Shown here in pieces: positions 7,991 to 16,021 of a DNA stretch of 64,000 bases. The stretch comes from Aquamicrobium aerolatum DSM 21857 (GTDB taxonomy: Bacteria > Pseudomonadota > Alphaproteobacteria > Rhizobiales > Rhizobiaceae). Location of the stretch: positions 62,001-126,000 of the forward strand of contig NZ_FORF01000009.1 of the NCBI RefSeq assembly GCF_900113935.1, written 5' to 3'. The position numbers and the translations under genes are program-made. Numbering within the stretch: the first letter of the stretch is position 1; each line of letters starts with the position of its first letter. A model generated the notes under the pieces. It was not told the DNA's origin and did no database searches. It saw nothing but the letters and a program-made list of their open reading frames with translations.

Positions 7991-9391
7991 ATGTCCGAGA
8001 ATGTCGCCTCCTTTCTTTATCTCGTTTCCGGCGTGCTGTTCATCATGGCACTGCGCGGATTGTCCCACCCCACGACCAGCCGTCAGGGCAATTTCTATGG
8101 CATGATCGGCATGACCATCGCGGTGGTCACGACGCTGGCTCTGGCGATCCCGTCGCCGGCCGGTTTCGCCATGATCCTTGGTGGTCTTGCCATCGGCGGT
8201 GGAATCGGTGCGGTCACCGCGCGTCGTATTGCGATGACGTCGATGCCGCAACTTGTGGCCGCGTTTCACTCGCTGGTCGGTCTGGCTGCGGTGTTGGTGG
8301 CGGCTGCTGCCGTCTATGCGCCGGAGAGCTTTGGCATCGGCACCGTCGGTGCAATTCACACGCAGGCGATCATCGAGATGGCGCTGGGCGTGGCGATTGG
8401 CGCGGTGACGTTCACCGGCTCGATCATCGCGTTTCTCAAGCTTGACGGCCGCATGTCCGGCAAGCCGATCATGCTGCCGTTCCGCCATATCATCAATATC
8501 GCCCTGGCCGTCGCACTGGTCGTGCTGGTGGTGCTGATGGTGACGACGCAGTCGAACACGGTGTTCTGGCTGATCGTGATCCTGTCGCTCGTGCTGGGCG
8601 TGCTGCTGATCATCCCGATTGGTGGGGCGGACATGCCGGTCGTCGTGTCGATGCTCAACTCCTATTCGGGCTGGGCTGCAGCGGCGCTCGGCTTCACGCT
8701 GGGCAATCTGGCGCTGATCATCACCGGTGCGCTGGTCGGCTCTTCGGGTGCGATCCTGTCCTATATCATGTGCAAGGGCATGAACCGCTCGTTTATCTCG
8801 GTCATTCTCGGCGGCTTCGGCGGCGAGACGGCTGCGGCGGGCGCCGACGACGGCATCCAGCGTACGGTCAAGACCGGCGCTGCCGACGACGCCGCCTATC
8901 TGATGATGAACGCGCAGAAGGTCATCATCGTGCCGGGCTACGGCATGGCGGTGGCGCAGGCGCAGCACGCGCTGCGCGAACTGGCCGACAAGCTGAAGGC
9001 CAATGGCGTCGAAGTGAAATACGCGATCCACCCGGTTGCGGGTCGTATGCCAGGCCACATGAACGTGCTTCTGGCCGAGGCGAATGTTCCGTATGATGAA
9101 GTCTTCGAACTTGAAGACATCAACTCGGAATTCGCGCAGGCGGACGTCGCCTATGTGATTGGCGCAAACGACGTGACCAACCCGTCGGCACGCGACGACA
9201 AGACCTCGCCGATCTACGGCATGCCGATCCTTGACGTCGACAAGGCGCGGACCTGCCTGTTCGTCAAGCGCTCGCTCGGCTCCGGCTATGCCGGCATCGA
9301 CAATACGCTGTTCTACAAGGACGGCACGATGATGCTGCTCGGCGATGCCAAGAAGATGACGGAAGAGATCGTCAAGGCGATGGGCCACTGA
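7991..9391 (+). CDS. pntB: NAD(P) transhydrogenase subunit beta
   Basis: A 466-residue subunit with the remaining membrane helices of domain II (to about residue 270) and the C-terminal NADP(H)-binding domain III. Domain III carries the fingerprint VPGYGMAVAQAQ, the loop HPVAGRMPGHMNVLLAEA and the conserved VIGANDVTNPSA. It completes the PntAA-PntAB-PntB proton pump. The gene is 10 bases from pntAB. A strong hairpin with a T5 tail, which would end this operon, lies 57 bases past the stop, inside the next coding region. Confidence 0.96.
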   Translation: MSENVASFLYLVSGVLFIMALRGLSHPTTSRQGNFYGMIGMTIAVVTTLALAIPSPAGFAMILGGLAIGGGIGAVTARRIAMTSMPQLVAAFHSLVGLAAVLVAAAAVYAPESFGIGTVGAIHTQAIIEMALGVAIGAVTFTGSIIAFLKLDGRMSGKPIMLPFRHIINIALAVALVVLVVLMVTTQSNTVFWLIVILSLVLGVLLIIPIGGADMPVVVSMLNSYSGWAAAALGFTLGNLALIITGALVGSSGAILSYIMCKGMNRSFISVILGGFGGETAAAGADDGIQRTVKTGAADDAAYLMMNAQKVIIVPGYGMAVAQAQHALRELADKLKANGVEVKYAIHPVAGRMPGHMNVLLAEANVPYDEVFELEDINSEFAQADVAYVIGANDVTNPSARDDKTSPIYGMPILDVDKARTCLFVKRSLGSGYAGIDNTLFYKDGTMMLLGDAKKMTEEIVKAMGH

Positions 9392-9426
9392 CGGGGCTTG
9401 TCGCTCCCGACAGGCTGCCGTCGCAT

Positions 9427-10281
9427 ATGCGTCGCGCGATTCTTGAAGCCTTCCCCGACCTTGCGGGGGAGGCTTTTTCTATTGCGGGCAAGGGTTGGCA
9501 CAGCCTTGCCGTCGATGTCGGTGGGCGGCTGATCTTCAAGTTTCCCAAAGGGGAGGAAGCCGAAGCGGCGTTGCGGCGCGAGGCCGGCCTGCTCGCGGCG
9601 ATTGCTCCCTACGTCACCTTGCCGATCCCGAAGATGAGCCTTCATGAAGGGACGGTGCTTTTTTCCCGGCACGAGAAGTTGCCGGGCGAGACGCTCGATA
9701 AGGCTGCCTATCATCGGCTGAATGGGGACCAGAAAGAGCAAATTTCTGAGAAAATTGCTCTTCTCCTGATCAGCCTTCACAATATCCCAGATGAAATCAT
9801 GACGCATGCGGGCGCGCAGCCGGTCGAGTGGTGGGACACCGCTGACGAGACGCTGGCTCCGATCTGGCCATTGCTGCCGCCGTCGGTCGCAGCTGGCGGA
9901 CGTGCTGCGATCGAAGCCTATCGCGCCCTCGGGCCGGACCCGCTCGGCGAGCCCTTCGGGTTCTTTGATGCGCATGGCTGGAACATGGCGTTCGACCATC
10001 GCACTGGCACGCTCAACGGCATGTTCGATTTCGCCGATGCCGGCTTCGGTCCGGTGCATCGCGAATTTGCGCCCCTCTCACTGATTGCACCGGAAATGGC
10101 GGCGCAAACTGCGACGGCCTACGATGCGCTTTCGGGTCGAACACTCGACCGGCGGCGAATTTTTCTGCTGACCGCCGCGATGCGTCTATCCGAGTTCGCA
10201 GGCGCGCTCGAAATGAACGGCGAGGTGGAATGGACGCGCGACCTCGTGATCGAATGGTTCACGCAGAGCGCTCTGCGCTGA
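9427..10281 (+). CDS. Aminoglycoside phosphotransferase (APH)-family kinase
   Basis: A 284-residue APH/choline-kinase-fold protein. The N-terminal AFPDLAG...GKGWHSLAVDVGG is the ATP-lobe start typical of the family. The catalytic loop reads FFDAHGWNMAFD, so the usual HGD is changed to FFD while the catalytic Asp and the metal-binding Asn remain. The DFG-equivalent is FDFADAG. Small-molecule kinases of this type act on sugars, amino alcohols or antibiotics; no substrate can be named, and a resistance role should not be assumed. It follows pntB by 35 bases, but a terminator-like hairpin covers codons 8-18, which argues for separate or attenuated expression. Confidence 0.8.
   Translation: MRRAILEAFPDLAGEAFSIAGKGWHSLAVDVGGRLIFKFPKGEEAEAALRREAGLLAAIAPYVTLPIPKMSLHEGTVLFSRHEKLPGETLDKAAYHRLNGDQKEQISEKIALLLISLHNIPDEIMTHAGAQPVEWWDTADETLAPIWPLLPPSVAAGGRAAIEAYRALGPDPLGEPFGFFDAHGWNMAFDHRTGTLNGMFDFADAGFGPVHREFAPLSLIAPEMAAQTATAYDALSGRTLDRRRIFLLTAAMRLSEFAGALEMNGEVEWTRDLVIEWFTQSALR
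9448..9478 (+). terminator. Terminator-like hairpin inside the APH-family gene start
   Basis: GCCTTCCCCG (9448-9457) pairs with CGGGGGAGGC (9464-9473) around a 6-base loop, with one G-T wobble, directly followed by TTTTT (9474-9478). This is a textbook intrinsic terminator for the pnt operon. It lies 21-51 bases into the downstream reading frame. Confidence 0.75.
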
Positions 10282-10293
10282 CCAGCCGTTTTC

Positions 10294-10321
10294 GGTGTAC
10301 AATCGCAGACGCGATTGCACC
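10294..10321 (+). terminator. Hairpin after the APH-family gene
   Basis: CAATCGC (10300-10306) pairs perfectly with GCGATTG (10311-10317) around AGAC. GGTG (10294-10297) pairs with CACC (10318-10321) after a 2-base bulge, and TTTGTC follows. It is either a modest terminator or an operator for the polyamine-type transporter that starts 70 bases later. Confidence 0.45.
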
Positions 10322-10390
10322 TTTGTCATCGAGATGTATCATAGCGAACATAAACGCGGGCAATACGCAACCAACAGGGAGTTATCTGCA

Positions 10391-11512
10391 ATGACACTTC
10401 ACAGACGCACACTACTCAAAGGCGTCGGGGCGACCGCAGGCTTGTCGCTTGCTGCCCCATTTGTTTCGCGCAGCTTTGCCCAGGGCTCTTCCGGTCAGGT
10501 GAACATCTTCGCATGGGCCGGCTACCTTAACGACGACATTCTCGGCGCGTTCGAGAAGGCCACCGGCATCAAGGCCAATTACACGCCTTACGGCACCAAT
10601 GACGAGCTGCTCAACCAGCTGCGCGCCAACAATGGCGGCGGGTTCGACCTGATCTGGCCGACCGTTGATCGTGTTCCGAACTACGTTGAGTTCGATCTGG
10701 TTCAGCCACTCGATGAATCGAAGATCGAAGTTGCGAAATGCCTTCCGAGCGCGTGGGAAAACTCTGCCAAGTTCGGCGCTGTCGTTGATGGCAAGCGCTA
10801 CCAGGTCCCGACCGACTGGGGTACGGAAGCGCTGGCATTCGACAAGGAGCAGCTGCCGCTTGAATATGGCACGGCATCCTATGGCGACATCTGGAAGCCG
10901 GAGATGGCAGGCAAGGCGACTGTGCGCGCCCATTCCAGCCTCGTAGGCCTCGGCCTGTGGCTCGAAGCCGAAGGCAAGCTGCCGCGCCCGCTGCTCGACG
11001 CCTTTACCTCGCCGGAAGCTCAGGTCGAGATCTTTGACGTGATCGTGGCCGAAGCGATCGCGCGCAAGGGCAACGTCGTCCAGTTCTGGAACAACGAAAA
11101 CGAAGCGCAGGGCGCATTCCGCGTCAACGGCGCTGCGGTTGGCCAGACCTGGGATTCGACCGGTGCGGCGCTGGCCAAGGAAGGCCTGCCAGTTGGCTTC
11201 ATCGCGCCAAAGGAAGGCGCGCTGGCGTGGATGGAGGGCGTGTCGATCCCGAAGGCTGCGACCAATGTCGATCAGGCCTATGCGTTCATCAACTGGTTCC
11301 TGACCCCGGAAGCAGGTGCGATGTACACCAACGTCACGTCGATCAACTCGACCGCCGTTGGTGCAGCCGACCTCTTGTCGGACGACGCCAAGGCGTTCTT
11401 CGCTGCCGCCTATCCGGGCGATGCGCTGGAAAAACTGTGGTGGTGGCCGATCCAGGAAAGCTGGTATGTCACCAAGCGCAACGAATATCAGGACCGTTTC
11501 CTTTCGGCCTAA
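10391..11512 (+). CDS. Polyamine-type ABC transporter substrate-binding protein (PotD-like)
   Basis: A 373-residue periplasmic binding protein of the spermidine/putrescine class. It begins with a twin-arginine-like signal (HRRTLLKGVG, residues 4-13) and a likely cut after SRSFAQ, so it may leave by the Tat route. The mature start (VNIFAWAGYL) and the inner VPTDWGTEALAF and INWFLTPE stretches are PotD-like. I chose the ATG at 10391 because it begins the signal peptide and follows CAGGGAG. It is the first gene of a PotD-A-B-C set. Polyamines, GABA or an opine-type amine are possible ligands. Confidence 0.88.
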   Translation: MTLHRRTLLKGVGATAGLSLAAPFVSRSFAQGSSGQVNIFAWAGYLNDDILGAFEKATGIKANYTPYGTNDELLNQLRANNGGGFDLIWPTVDRVPNYVEFDLVQPLDESKIEVAKCLPSAWENSAKFGAVVDGKRYQVPTDWGTEALAFDKEQLPLEYGTASYGDIWKPEMAGKATVRAHSSLVGLGLWLEAEGKLPRPLLDAFTSPEAQVEIFDVIVAEAIARKGNVVQFWNNENEAQGAFRVNGAAVGQTWDSTGAALAKEGLPVGFIAPKEGALAWMEGVSIPKAATNVDQAYAFINWFLTPEAGAMYTNVTSINSTAVGAADLLSDDAKAFFAAAYPGDALEKLWWWPIQESWYVTKRNEYQDRFLSA

Positions 11513-11522
11513 TCTATGAATT

Positions 11523-11549
11523 GGGGGCCGCCGTGAGGCGGTCCCCTTT
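11523..11549 (+). terminator. Stem-loop between binding protein and ATPase genes
   Basis: GGGGGCCGCC (11523-11532) pairs with GGCGGTCCCC (11537-11546) around a GTGA loop, with one G-T wobble, and TTT follows. It is probably a partial terminator that keeps binding-protein mRNA in excess over the membrane components encoded downstream. Confidence 0.65.
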
Positions 11550-11641
11550 CGTATCCGGCGGCCCGTGCCAGCCGGATTCGAGCATTTTTCGGGCCAGCCC
11601 CGAAGGACGCAGAAACAAACACGTATCTGCAAGGGAGTTGC

Positions 11642-12709
11642 ATGTCGCATTCCGTCGAACTTCAACAGGTCGGCATGAGCTTTGGCGCGACGCGCGCCGT
11701 GGGCGATGTCTCCTTCACCGTCCAGGGCGGCGAGTTTTTCTCGATCCTTGGCCCCTCCGGCTGCGGCAAGACCACGATCCTGCGCATGATCGCAGGGTTC
11801 CTTCAGCCGACCGAAGGACGCATTCTGATCGACGGAAAGGACATGCACGGGCTTGGGCCTAACCAGCGTCCCACATCGCTGATTTTTCAGACACTGGCAT
11901 TGTTTCCACTGATGCCGGTTTGGGAAAACATCGCTTTTGGTCTCGAAGCGCGCGGCGTATCCAAGGTAGAGCGACGCAAGAAGGCTGACGAGCTTTTGGC
12001 CCTGACGGCGCTGGAAGGTTATGGCGACCGGATGCCGGGTGAATTGTCGGGTGGTCAGCGTCAGCGTGTGGCGATTGCCCGCGCGCTTGCGGTCGAGCCG
12101 CAGGTGCTGCTGCTCGATGAGCCGCTGTCGGCGCTTGATCTGAAGTTGCGCCAGCACATGCGCGCCGAACTGCGCGCGCTGCAAAAGCGCACCGGGGTGA
12201 CCTTTATCTACATTACGCACGATCAGTCCGAAGCTTTGGCGATGTCCGACCGCATTGCTGTGATGAGCGCTGGCGTGTTGCAGCAGGTCGGCGCGCCACG
12301 AGACCTCTATGACAATCCGGCAACGCCGTTCGTTGCAAGTTTTGTTGGCGAGACCAACGCTATTTCCGGCAAGATTACCGCGCTTGAGGGCGGGGTCGCG
12401 TCGATCGAAACCGGGCTTGGCGTTCTGCGCGGCCGGGTCGGGCCGGGGGCTTCTGTTGGCTCGAATGCAAAGCTCTACGTTCGACCCGAAGCTTTGACGA
12501 TGGCAAGCTCTGGTGAGAACACGATCAACGCGACGGTGGAGCGGATCGACTTCGAAGGCGCATTTGCCCTTGCCCATGGCAAGCTCGACGATGGAGCGGC
12601 CTTGGTTGCGTCGATCCCGTCGATCGATCTGGGCAAAGCGCCGGCAATCGGCGGCAGAGCGTCGTTCGCATTTGATACGCGGCAAGGCGTGGTTCTTGCC
12701 GATGGCTGA
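11642..12709 (+). CDS. Polyamine-type ABC transporter ATP-binding protein (PotA-like)
   Basis: A 355-residue ATPase of the PotA class. It has Walker A (GPSGCGKTT), signature LSGGQRQRVAIARAL, Walker B with LLLDEPLSALD, and the switch histidine in YITHDQSEAL. The last 110 residues form the TOBE regulatory domain. The ATG at 11642 follows AAGGGAG. Its last bases overlap the start of the first permease gene by 8 bases, which implies coupled translation. Confidence 0.93.
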   Translation: MSHSVELQQVGMSFGATRAVGDVSFTVQGGEFFSILGPSGCGKTTILRMIAGFLQPTEGRILIDGKDMHGLGPNQRPTSLIFQTLALFPLMPVWENIAFGLEARGVSKVERRKKADELLALTALEGYGDRMPGELSGGQRQRVAIARALAVEPQVLLLDEPLSALDLKLRQHMRAELRALQKRTGVTFIYITHDQSEALAMSDRIAVMSAGVLQQVGAPRDLYDNPATPFVASFVGETNAISGKITALEGGVASIETGLGVLRGRVGPGASVGSNAKLYVRPEALTMASSGENTINATVERIDFEGAFALAHGKLDDGAALVASIPSIDLGKAPAIGGRASFAFDTRQGVVLADG

Positions 12710-13583
12710 GCTTTACAAGCGTTTTGGCGGCGGCCTTTCCACTATTCTGGTGGCGCTAGTCGGATTGTGGTTGATCGGCATGGTGCTGGCGCCAAACATC
12801 ATGATGATCGACTACGCACTTCGCCCCAATCTGCCTCCGGCGCAGATCGGCGGGCCGAACGACGTCTATTCGCTTGATAATGTGCTGTATCTTGCGAACG
12901 AAGCCGTGCATCGGTCGATCTTCTTCAAGACGATCTGGGCGAGTGCTCTCGTCGCGTTCGTGACGTTCGTCCTGTGTTACCCGCTGGCGTTCTGGCTCGC
13001 GCAGCACGCAACACCCGGCCAGACGGCACTGGCGCTTTTGGCGCTGACGATCCCGTTCTGGATCAACGAGGTGCTGCGCACGCTGGCATGGTACATTCTG
13101 CTGGCCTTCCGTGGCCCGCTCAACGCGGTGCTGTTGAGCATCGGCATCATCGACGAGCCGATGCGCTGGTATGGCAATGGCGGCGTGCTTGCCGGCATGG
13201 TCTATGCATACATCCTGTTCATGCTGTTTCCGATCTACAATGCCATCGAGAGTCTGCCGAAAGAGCAGATCGAGGCCGGACGCGATCTCGGCGCTTCGAC
13301 CTGGCGCATTCACTGGCGGATCGTGATGCCGCACGCCAAGGCTGGGATCGCCACGGGTTGCGTCTTCACTTTCATGCTGGCAGCGGGCTCGTATGTGGCA
13401 CCCGCCTTGTTGGGCGCCCCCGGCAGCCGCTGGTTCACCGAGATCATCTATAATTGGTTCTTTGAAGGTGGCGACTGGAACCGTGGCGCAGCCTATGCGC
13501 TGGTGCTTCTCGTCCTCTGCCTCTTCGTGGTGCTGGTGACGCTGAAACTTGCCCGCGTGAATCTCACGGATGTCGCAAAATGA
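12702..13583 (+). CDS. Polyamine-type ABC transporter permease (PotB-like)
   Basis: A 293-residue permease with six predicted helices. The EAA-type coupling loop reads EAGRDLGASTWRIHWRIVMPHAKAGI, and PotB-typical IPFWINEVLRTLAW is present. The ATG at 12702 lies inside the last codons of the ATPase gene; the frame is open further upstream, but only as an arginine-rich shadow of that gene. It pairs with the PotC-like permease, whose ATG overlaps its stop (ATGA). Confidence 0.92.
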   Translation: MAELYKRFGGGLSTILVALVGLWLIGMVLAPNIMMIDYALRPNLPPAQIGGPNDVYSLDNVLYLANEAVHRSIFFKTIWASALVAFVTFVLCYPLAFWLAQHATPGQTALALLALTIPFWINEVLRTLAWYILLAFRGPLNAVLLSIGIIDEPMRWYGNGGVLAGMVYAYILFMLFPIYNAIESLPKEQIEAGRDLGASTWRIHWRIVMPHAKAGIATGCVFTFMLAAGSYVAPALLGAPGSRWFTEIIYNWFFEGGDWNRGAAYALVLLVLCLFVVLVTLKLARVNLTDVAK

Positions 13584-14386
13584 GCGCAACCGATCGCATT
13601 TCCCGCCTTCTGTTCGGCTTCTATATGGTGGCGTTCTTCGTCTACCTGTTCCTGCCGCTGGCGGTCATGGGCGCGGCAACTTTCAACACCAGCCGGTTTC
13701 CCACCGTGATCCCGTGGCAGGGGACGACGCTCAAATGGTTTACCGAGCTGTGGAATGACCGCGCCATGTGGCAGGCGCTGTGGACGTCCGTGGTGGTTGC
13801 ATTCTTCGTGGTGCTCGTCGCCGTGCCGATTGGCACTGCGGCCGCCCTGATCCTGACCAGCCTGCATGAGCGCGCCCGCGGTTTCCTCTACGCGGTGATG
13901 GTGTCACCTTTGCTGACACCCGGTGTGGTCGTCGGCATTTCAACGCTGGTGCTGTGGCGACAGCTTGAAGTCGGTGGCGGTATCTTTCTGATCGTGCTGG
14001 CGCAGGCCAGCTTCATCATCTGCTATGTGATGTTGATGGTGACGGCCCGGTTGCAACGCTTTGACCGGACGCAGGAAGAGGCGGCTTTAGGGCTGGGTGC
14101 ATCGAAACTGATGGTCTTTCGGCGCATCATGCTGCCGTTCCTCAAGCCGGCGCTGATTGCAGGCGCGTTTCTGGCAGTGCTGCAATCCATCGAGAACTAC
14201 AACACGACCTTGTTTGTACGCGGATTCGACACGCCGCTGACGGTGTTCATTGCCACCAAGGTGCGCACGGGCCTGACGCCGGCGGTCAATGCGCTGGCGT
14301 TGATCATGATCGCAATGACGATCATCGGTGCAATTGCGTTCGAGATCGCGCGGCGCCGTCAGGCGGCACGCGCGGCACATGCCTGA
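13580..14386 (+). CDS. Polyamine-type ABC transporter permease (PotC-like)
   Basis: A 268-residue permease with six predicted helices. The coupling loop is EEAALGLGASKLMVFRRIMLPFLKP, as in PotC proteins. It is the last gene of the four-gene importer operon, overlaps the preceding permease by 4 bases and ends 14 bases before the convergent lipoprotein gene. Confidence 0.92.
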   Translation: MSATDRISRLLFGFYMVAFFVYLFLPLAVMGAATFNTSRFPTVIPWQGTTLKWFTELWNDRAMWQALWTSVVVAFFVVLVAVPIGTAAALILTSLHERARGFLYAVMVSPLLTPGVVVGISTLVLWRQLEVGGGIFLIVLAQASFIICYVMLMVTARLQRFDRTQEEAALGLGASKLMVFRRIMLPFLKPALIAGAFLAVLQSIENYNTTLFVRGFDTPLTVFIATKVRTGLTPAVNALALIMIAMTIIGAIAFEIARRRQAARAAHA

Positions 14387-14400
14387 CGGATGGAACGGGC

Positions 14401-15249
14401 TTAGCGCGTCCGCGCCACGCCATCCTTCGCAGCCTGGAGATTGGGGTTCAGGCGGAGTGCTTCGTTGAACGAGCGCGAGGCGCGTGCCTTGTCGCCCCGG
14501 CGCTCCAGGATCAGCGCCTGGTAGGCCCAGGCTTCGGCATTGCTGCGGTCGAGCTGGATGGCCGTGTTGAAATCCGCAAGCGCATTATCTTCGTCGTTGC
14601 GAGCCAGATAGGACAGGCCGCGACCGGTGTAGGGTTCTGCAGAAGAGGGCGCGAGTGAAATCGCGGTGGCGAAATCCTCAATGGCAAAGTCGTGCTGACC
14701 ACGGGCCTGATAGAGCAGGCCACGATTGTGGAAGGCGCGCGGATCGGTGGTATCCAGCTGGATCGCGCGTTCGAAGTCGCGGAACGCTTCGTCAGCGCGA
14801 CCGCCGAGACGGTACAGGTTGCCGCGACCGATATAGGCCGCATCATAACTTCCATTCAGCTGAATCGCGCGGTTGTAATCCTGCAGCGCCTGCTGCTGAT
14901 TGCCCTGGAAGCGATGGATCAGCGCACGGTTGGAATAGGCCTGATAGAAATTCGGATTGAGCTGAAGCGCCGTATCGAAATCCTTCAGCGCTTCCTGATA
15001 GCGACCGCCGCGCCCATAGGCGGTGCCGCGTACGTTGTAGGCTTCCGGATCACGAGGATTGCGCTCGATGACTGCGGTCAAAGAGGAGATGTTTTCGGTT
15101 GAGCCCTGAGCCGCGTCGACAGCCGCAACCTCGCCGAGTACGGCGGTCGAGGTCTGGCAACCCGAGATCGCAATGCCAGCAAGAAGAAGTGCTGCTGCTC
15201 CAAACGGCCGCGCAAGAGCCGACCCATTAACGGCGATACCGAATCTCAT
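14401..15249 (-). CDS. TPR-repeat lipoprotein
   Basis: A 282-residue protein with a lipoprotein signal peptide; the lipobox ISGC places the acylated cysteine at residue 31. From about residue 55 to the end it consists of consecutive 34-residue tetratricopeptide repeats with the usual AYNVRG, AYIGRG and PYTGRG type starts. This resembles NlpI-like outer-membrane lipoproteins that scaffold envelope proteases and murein enzymes. It would sit in the envelope facing the periplasm. It lies downstream of rpsU on the same strand, but a strong terminator between them suggests its own promoter. Confidence 0.82.
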   Translation of the reverse strand: MRFGIAVNGSALARPFGAAALLLAGIAISGCQTSTAVLGEVAAVDAAQGSTENISSLTAVIERNPRDPEAYNVRGTAYGRGGRYQEALKDFDTALQLNPNFYQAYSNRALIHRFQGNQQQALQDYNRAIQLNGSYDAAYIGRGNLYRLGGRADEAFRDFERAIQLDTTDPRAFHNRGLLYQARGQHDFAIEDFATAISLAPSSAEPYTGRGLSYLARNDEDNALADFNTAIQLDRSNAEAWAYQALILERRGDKARASRSFNEALRLNPNLQAAKDGVARTR

Positions 15250-15320
15250 CCCGAAATCCCTCTTCCCTTCGGAGGTGAAACGTCACCGCCAATGCCGTCT
15301 GACTGCTGATCTCAGCACGC

Positions 15321-15354
15321 AAAAAGGTGGCAGCGATTCTCATCGCGCCACCTT
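15321..15354 (-). terminator. Intrinsic terminator of rpsU
   Basis: Read on the minus strand, AAGGTGGC pairs with GCCACCTT, with an inner GCGAT/ATCGC pair around GAGA, followed by a T-run (the A run at 15321-15325). It lies 38 bases past the rpsU stop and is one of the clearest terminators in the window. Confidence 0.9.
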
Positions 15355-15392
15355 AGTGCGTAGTGTCTAAACAAGACGAAAACTTGGCGCTC

Positions 15393-15626
15393 TTAGCGAG
15401 CCGGTGCGACGCGTCCGCCGGCAACCAGGCCTTCGCGCTGTGCGCGCTTGCGCGCCAGCTTGCGCGAACGACGAACGGCTTCAGCCTTTTCGCGTGCACG
15501 CTTCTCTGAAGGCTTCTCGTAGTGGCCACGCATTTTCATTTCACGGAAAACGCCTTCGCGCTGCAGCTTCTTCTTGAGAGCGCGGAGAGCCTGGTCAACA
15601 TTGTTATCGCGAACGAGTACCTGCAC
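15393..15626 (-). CDS. rpsU: 30S ribosomal protein S21
   Basis: A 77-residue basic ribosomal protein of the small subunit platform, involved in initiation. After the start, [19 protein letters not shown] and the [14 protein letters not shown] core are diagnostic. The C-terminal lysine/arginine-rich tail is the extended form found in alphaproteobacteria. The frame is open for 33 more codons upstream, but family alignment puts the start at a GTG at 15626, with AGGA 6 bases before it. It is probably transcribed alone and ended by the hairpin at 15321-15354. Confidence 0.95.
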   Translation of the reverse strand: MQVLVRDNNVDQALRALKKKLQREGVFREMKMRGHYEKPSEKRAREKAEAVRRSRKLARKRAQREGLVAGGRVAPAR

Positions 15627-16021
15627 GTGCGTTCCTGTCTTCCGTTTGATGTGCGTTAAACCCTCAGGACCCAAGACTTTCAGGTCCCCGCGGCGGTACA
15701 CTCGCCACGAATTGCGGCGGCTCATATCAGACGTAGAAAACCTTGTCTACAAGGCTGTGAAAGAATCAGGGTTTGTCGATATTGCGATGTGCATTCCGCA
15801 GGGGAAGAATGCTGTTTCCGGTCACGCTTTGACAAGATGGGAATGCCCTCTTTTTTAGTGCAGCCGGAGCATGGGGAAGGGCATATGCGAGGGGGAGCAT
15901 GCGTGGCGTAAAGCGGCATCTGCCGTCGCAAACAGCGCTAGGCTGGTCGCCAATCTTGGCTAGTGATAGGTAATGGACCTATCCTGCCGCGAGCGTCGAT
16001 ACCAACACCGGAGTCCCAGCC
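15627..16021. other. Divergent promoter region rpsU / soxB
   Basis: There is no gene in these 395 bases. The rpsU-proximal half contains CCTTGT-CT-ACAAGG (15741-15754), a short palindrome that could be an operator or leader hairpin. The sox-proximal half holds a perfect palindrome at 15965-15983. Short open frames here are antisense to rpsU and have no credible start or composition. Confidence 0.6.
15965..15983 (+). promoter_or_regulatory. Perfect palindrome upstream of sarcosine oxidase operon
   Basis: GATAGGT (15965-15971) and ACCTATC (15977-15983) are perfect inverted arms around AATGG, 38 bases before soxB. The size and symmetry suit a dimeric repressor such as a GntR-family protein. No regulator gene lies nearby in the window. 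Confidence 0.5.

Noticed and set aside
7937..9388. A 483-codon open frame antisense to pntB
   Set aside because: It is extremely His/Arg/Asp-rich, with no start signal or domain, and lies fully over pntB.
9427..10281. Annotating the APH-family gene as an aminoglycoside resistance gene
   Set aside because: Fold membership alone does not indicate antibiotics as substrate. The motif is altered and the context is housekeeping.
10412..12685. A 757-codon open frame on the minus strand
   Set aside because: It runs antisense to the PotD- and PotA-like genes, which have clear motifs. Its translation is Arg/Gly/His-rich without domains, as expected of a GC-rich shadow frame.
15722..15931. A 69-codon minus-strand frame upstream of rpsU
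   Set aside because: It has no ribosome site, many Cys/Pro/Arg residues and no conserved look. The region is better read as the rpsU promoter.
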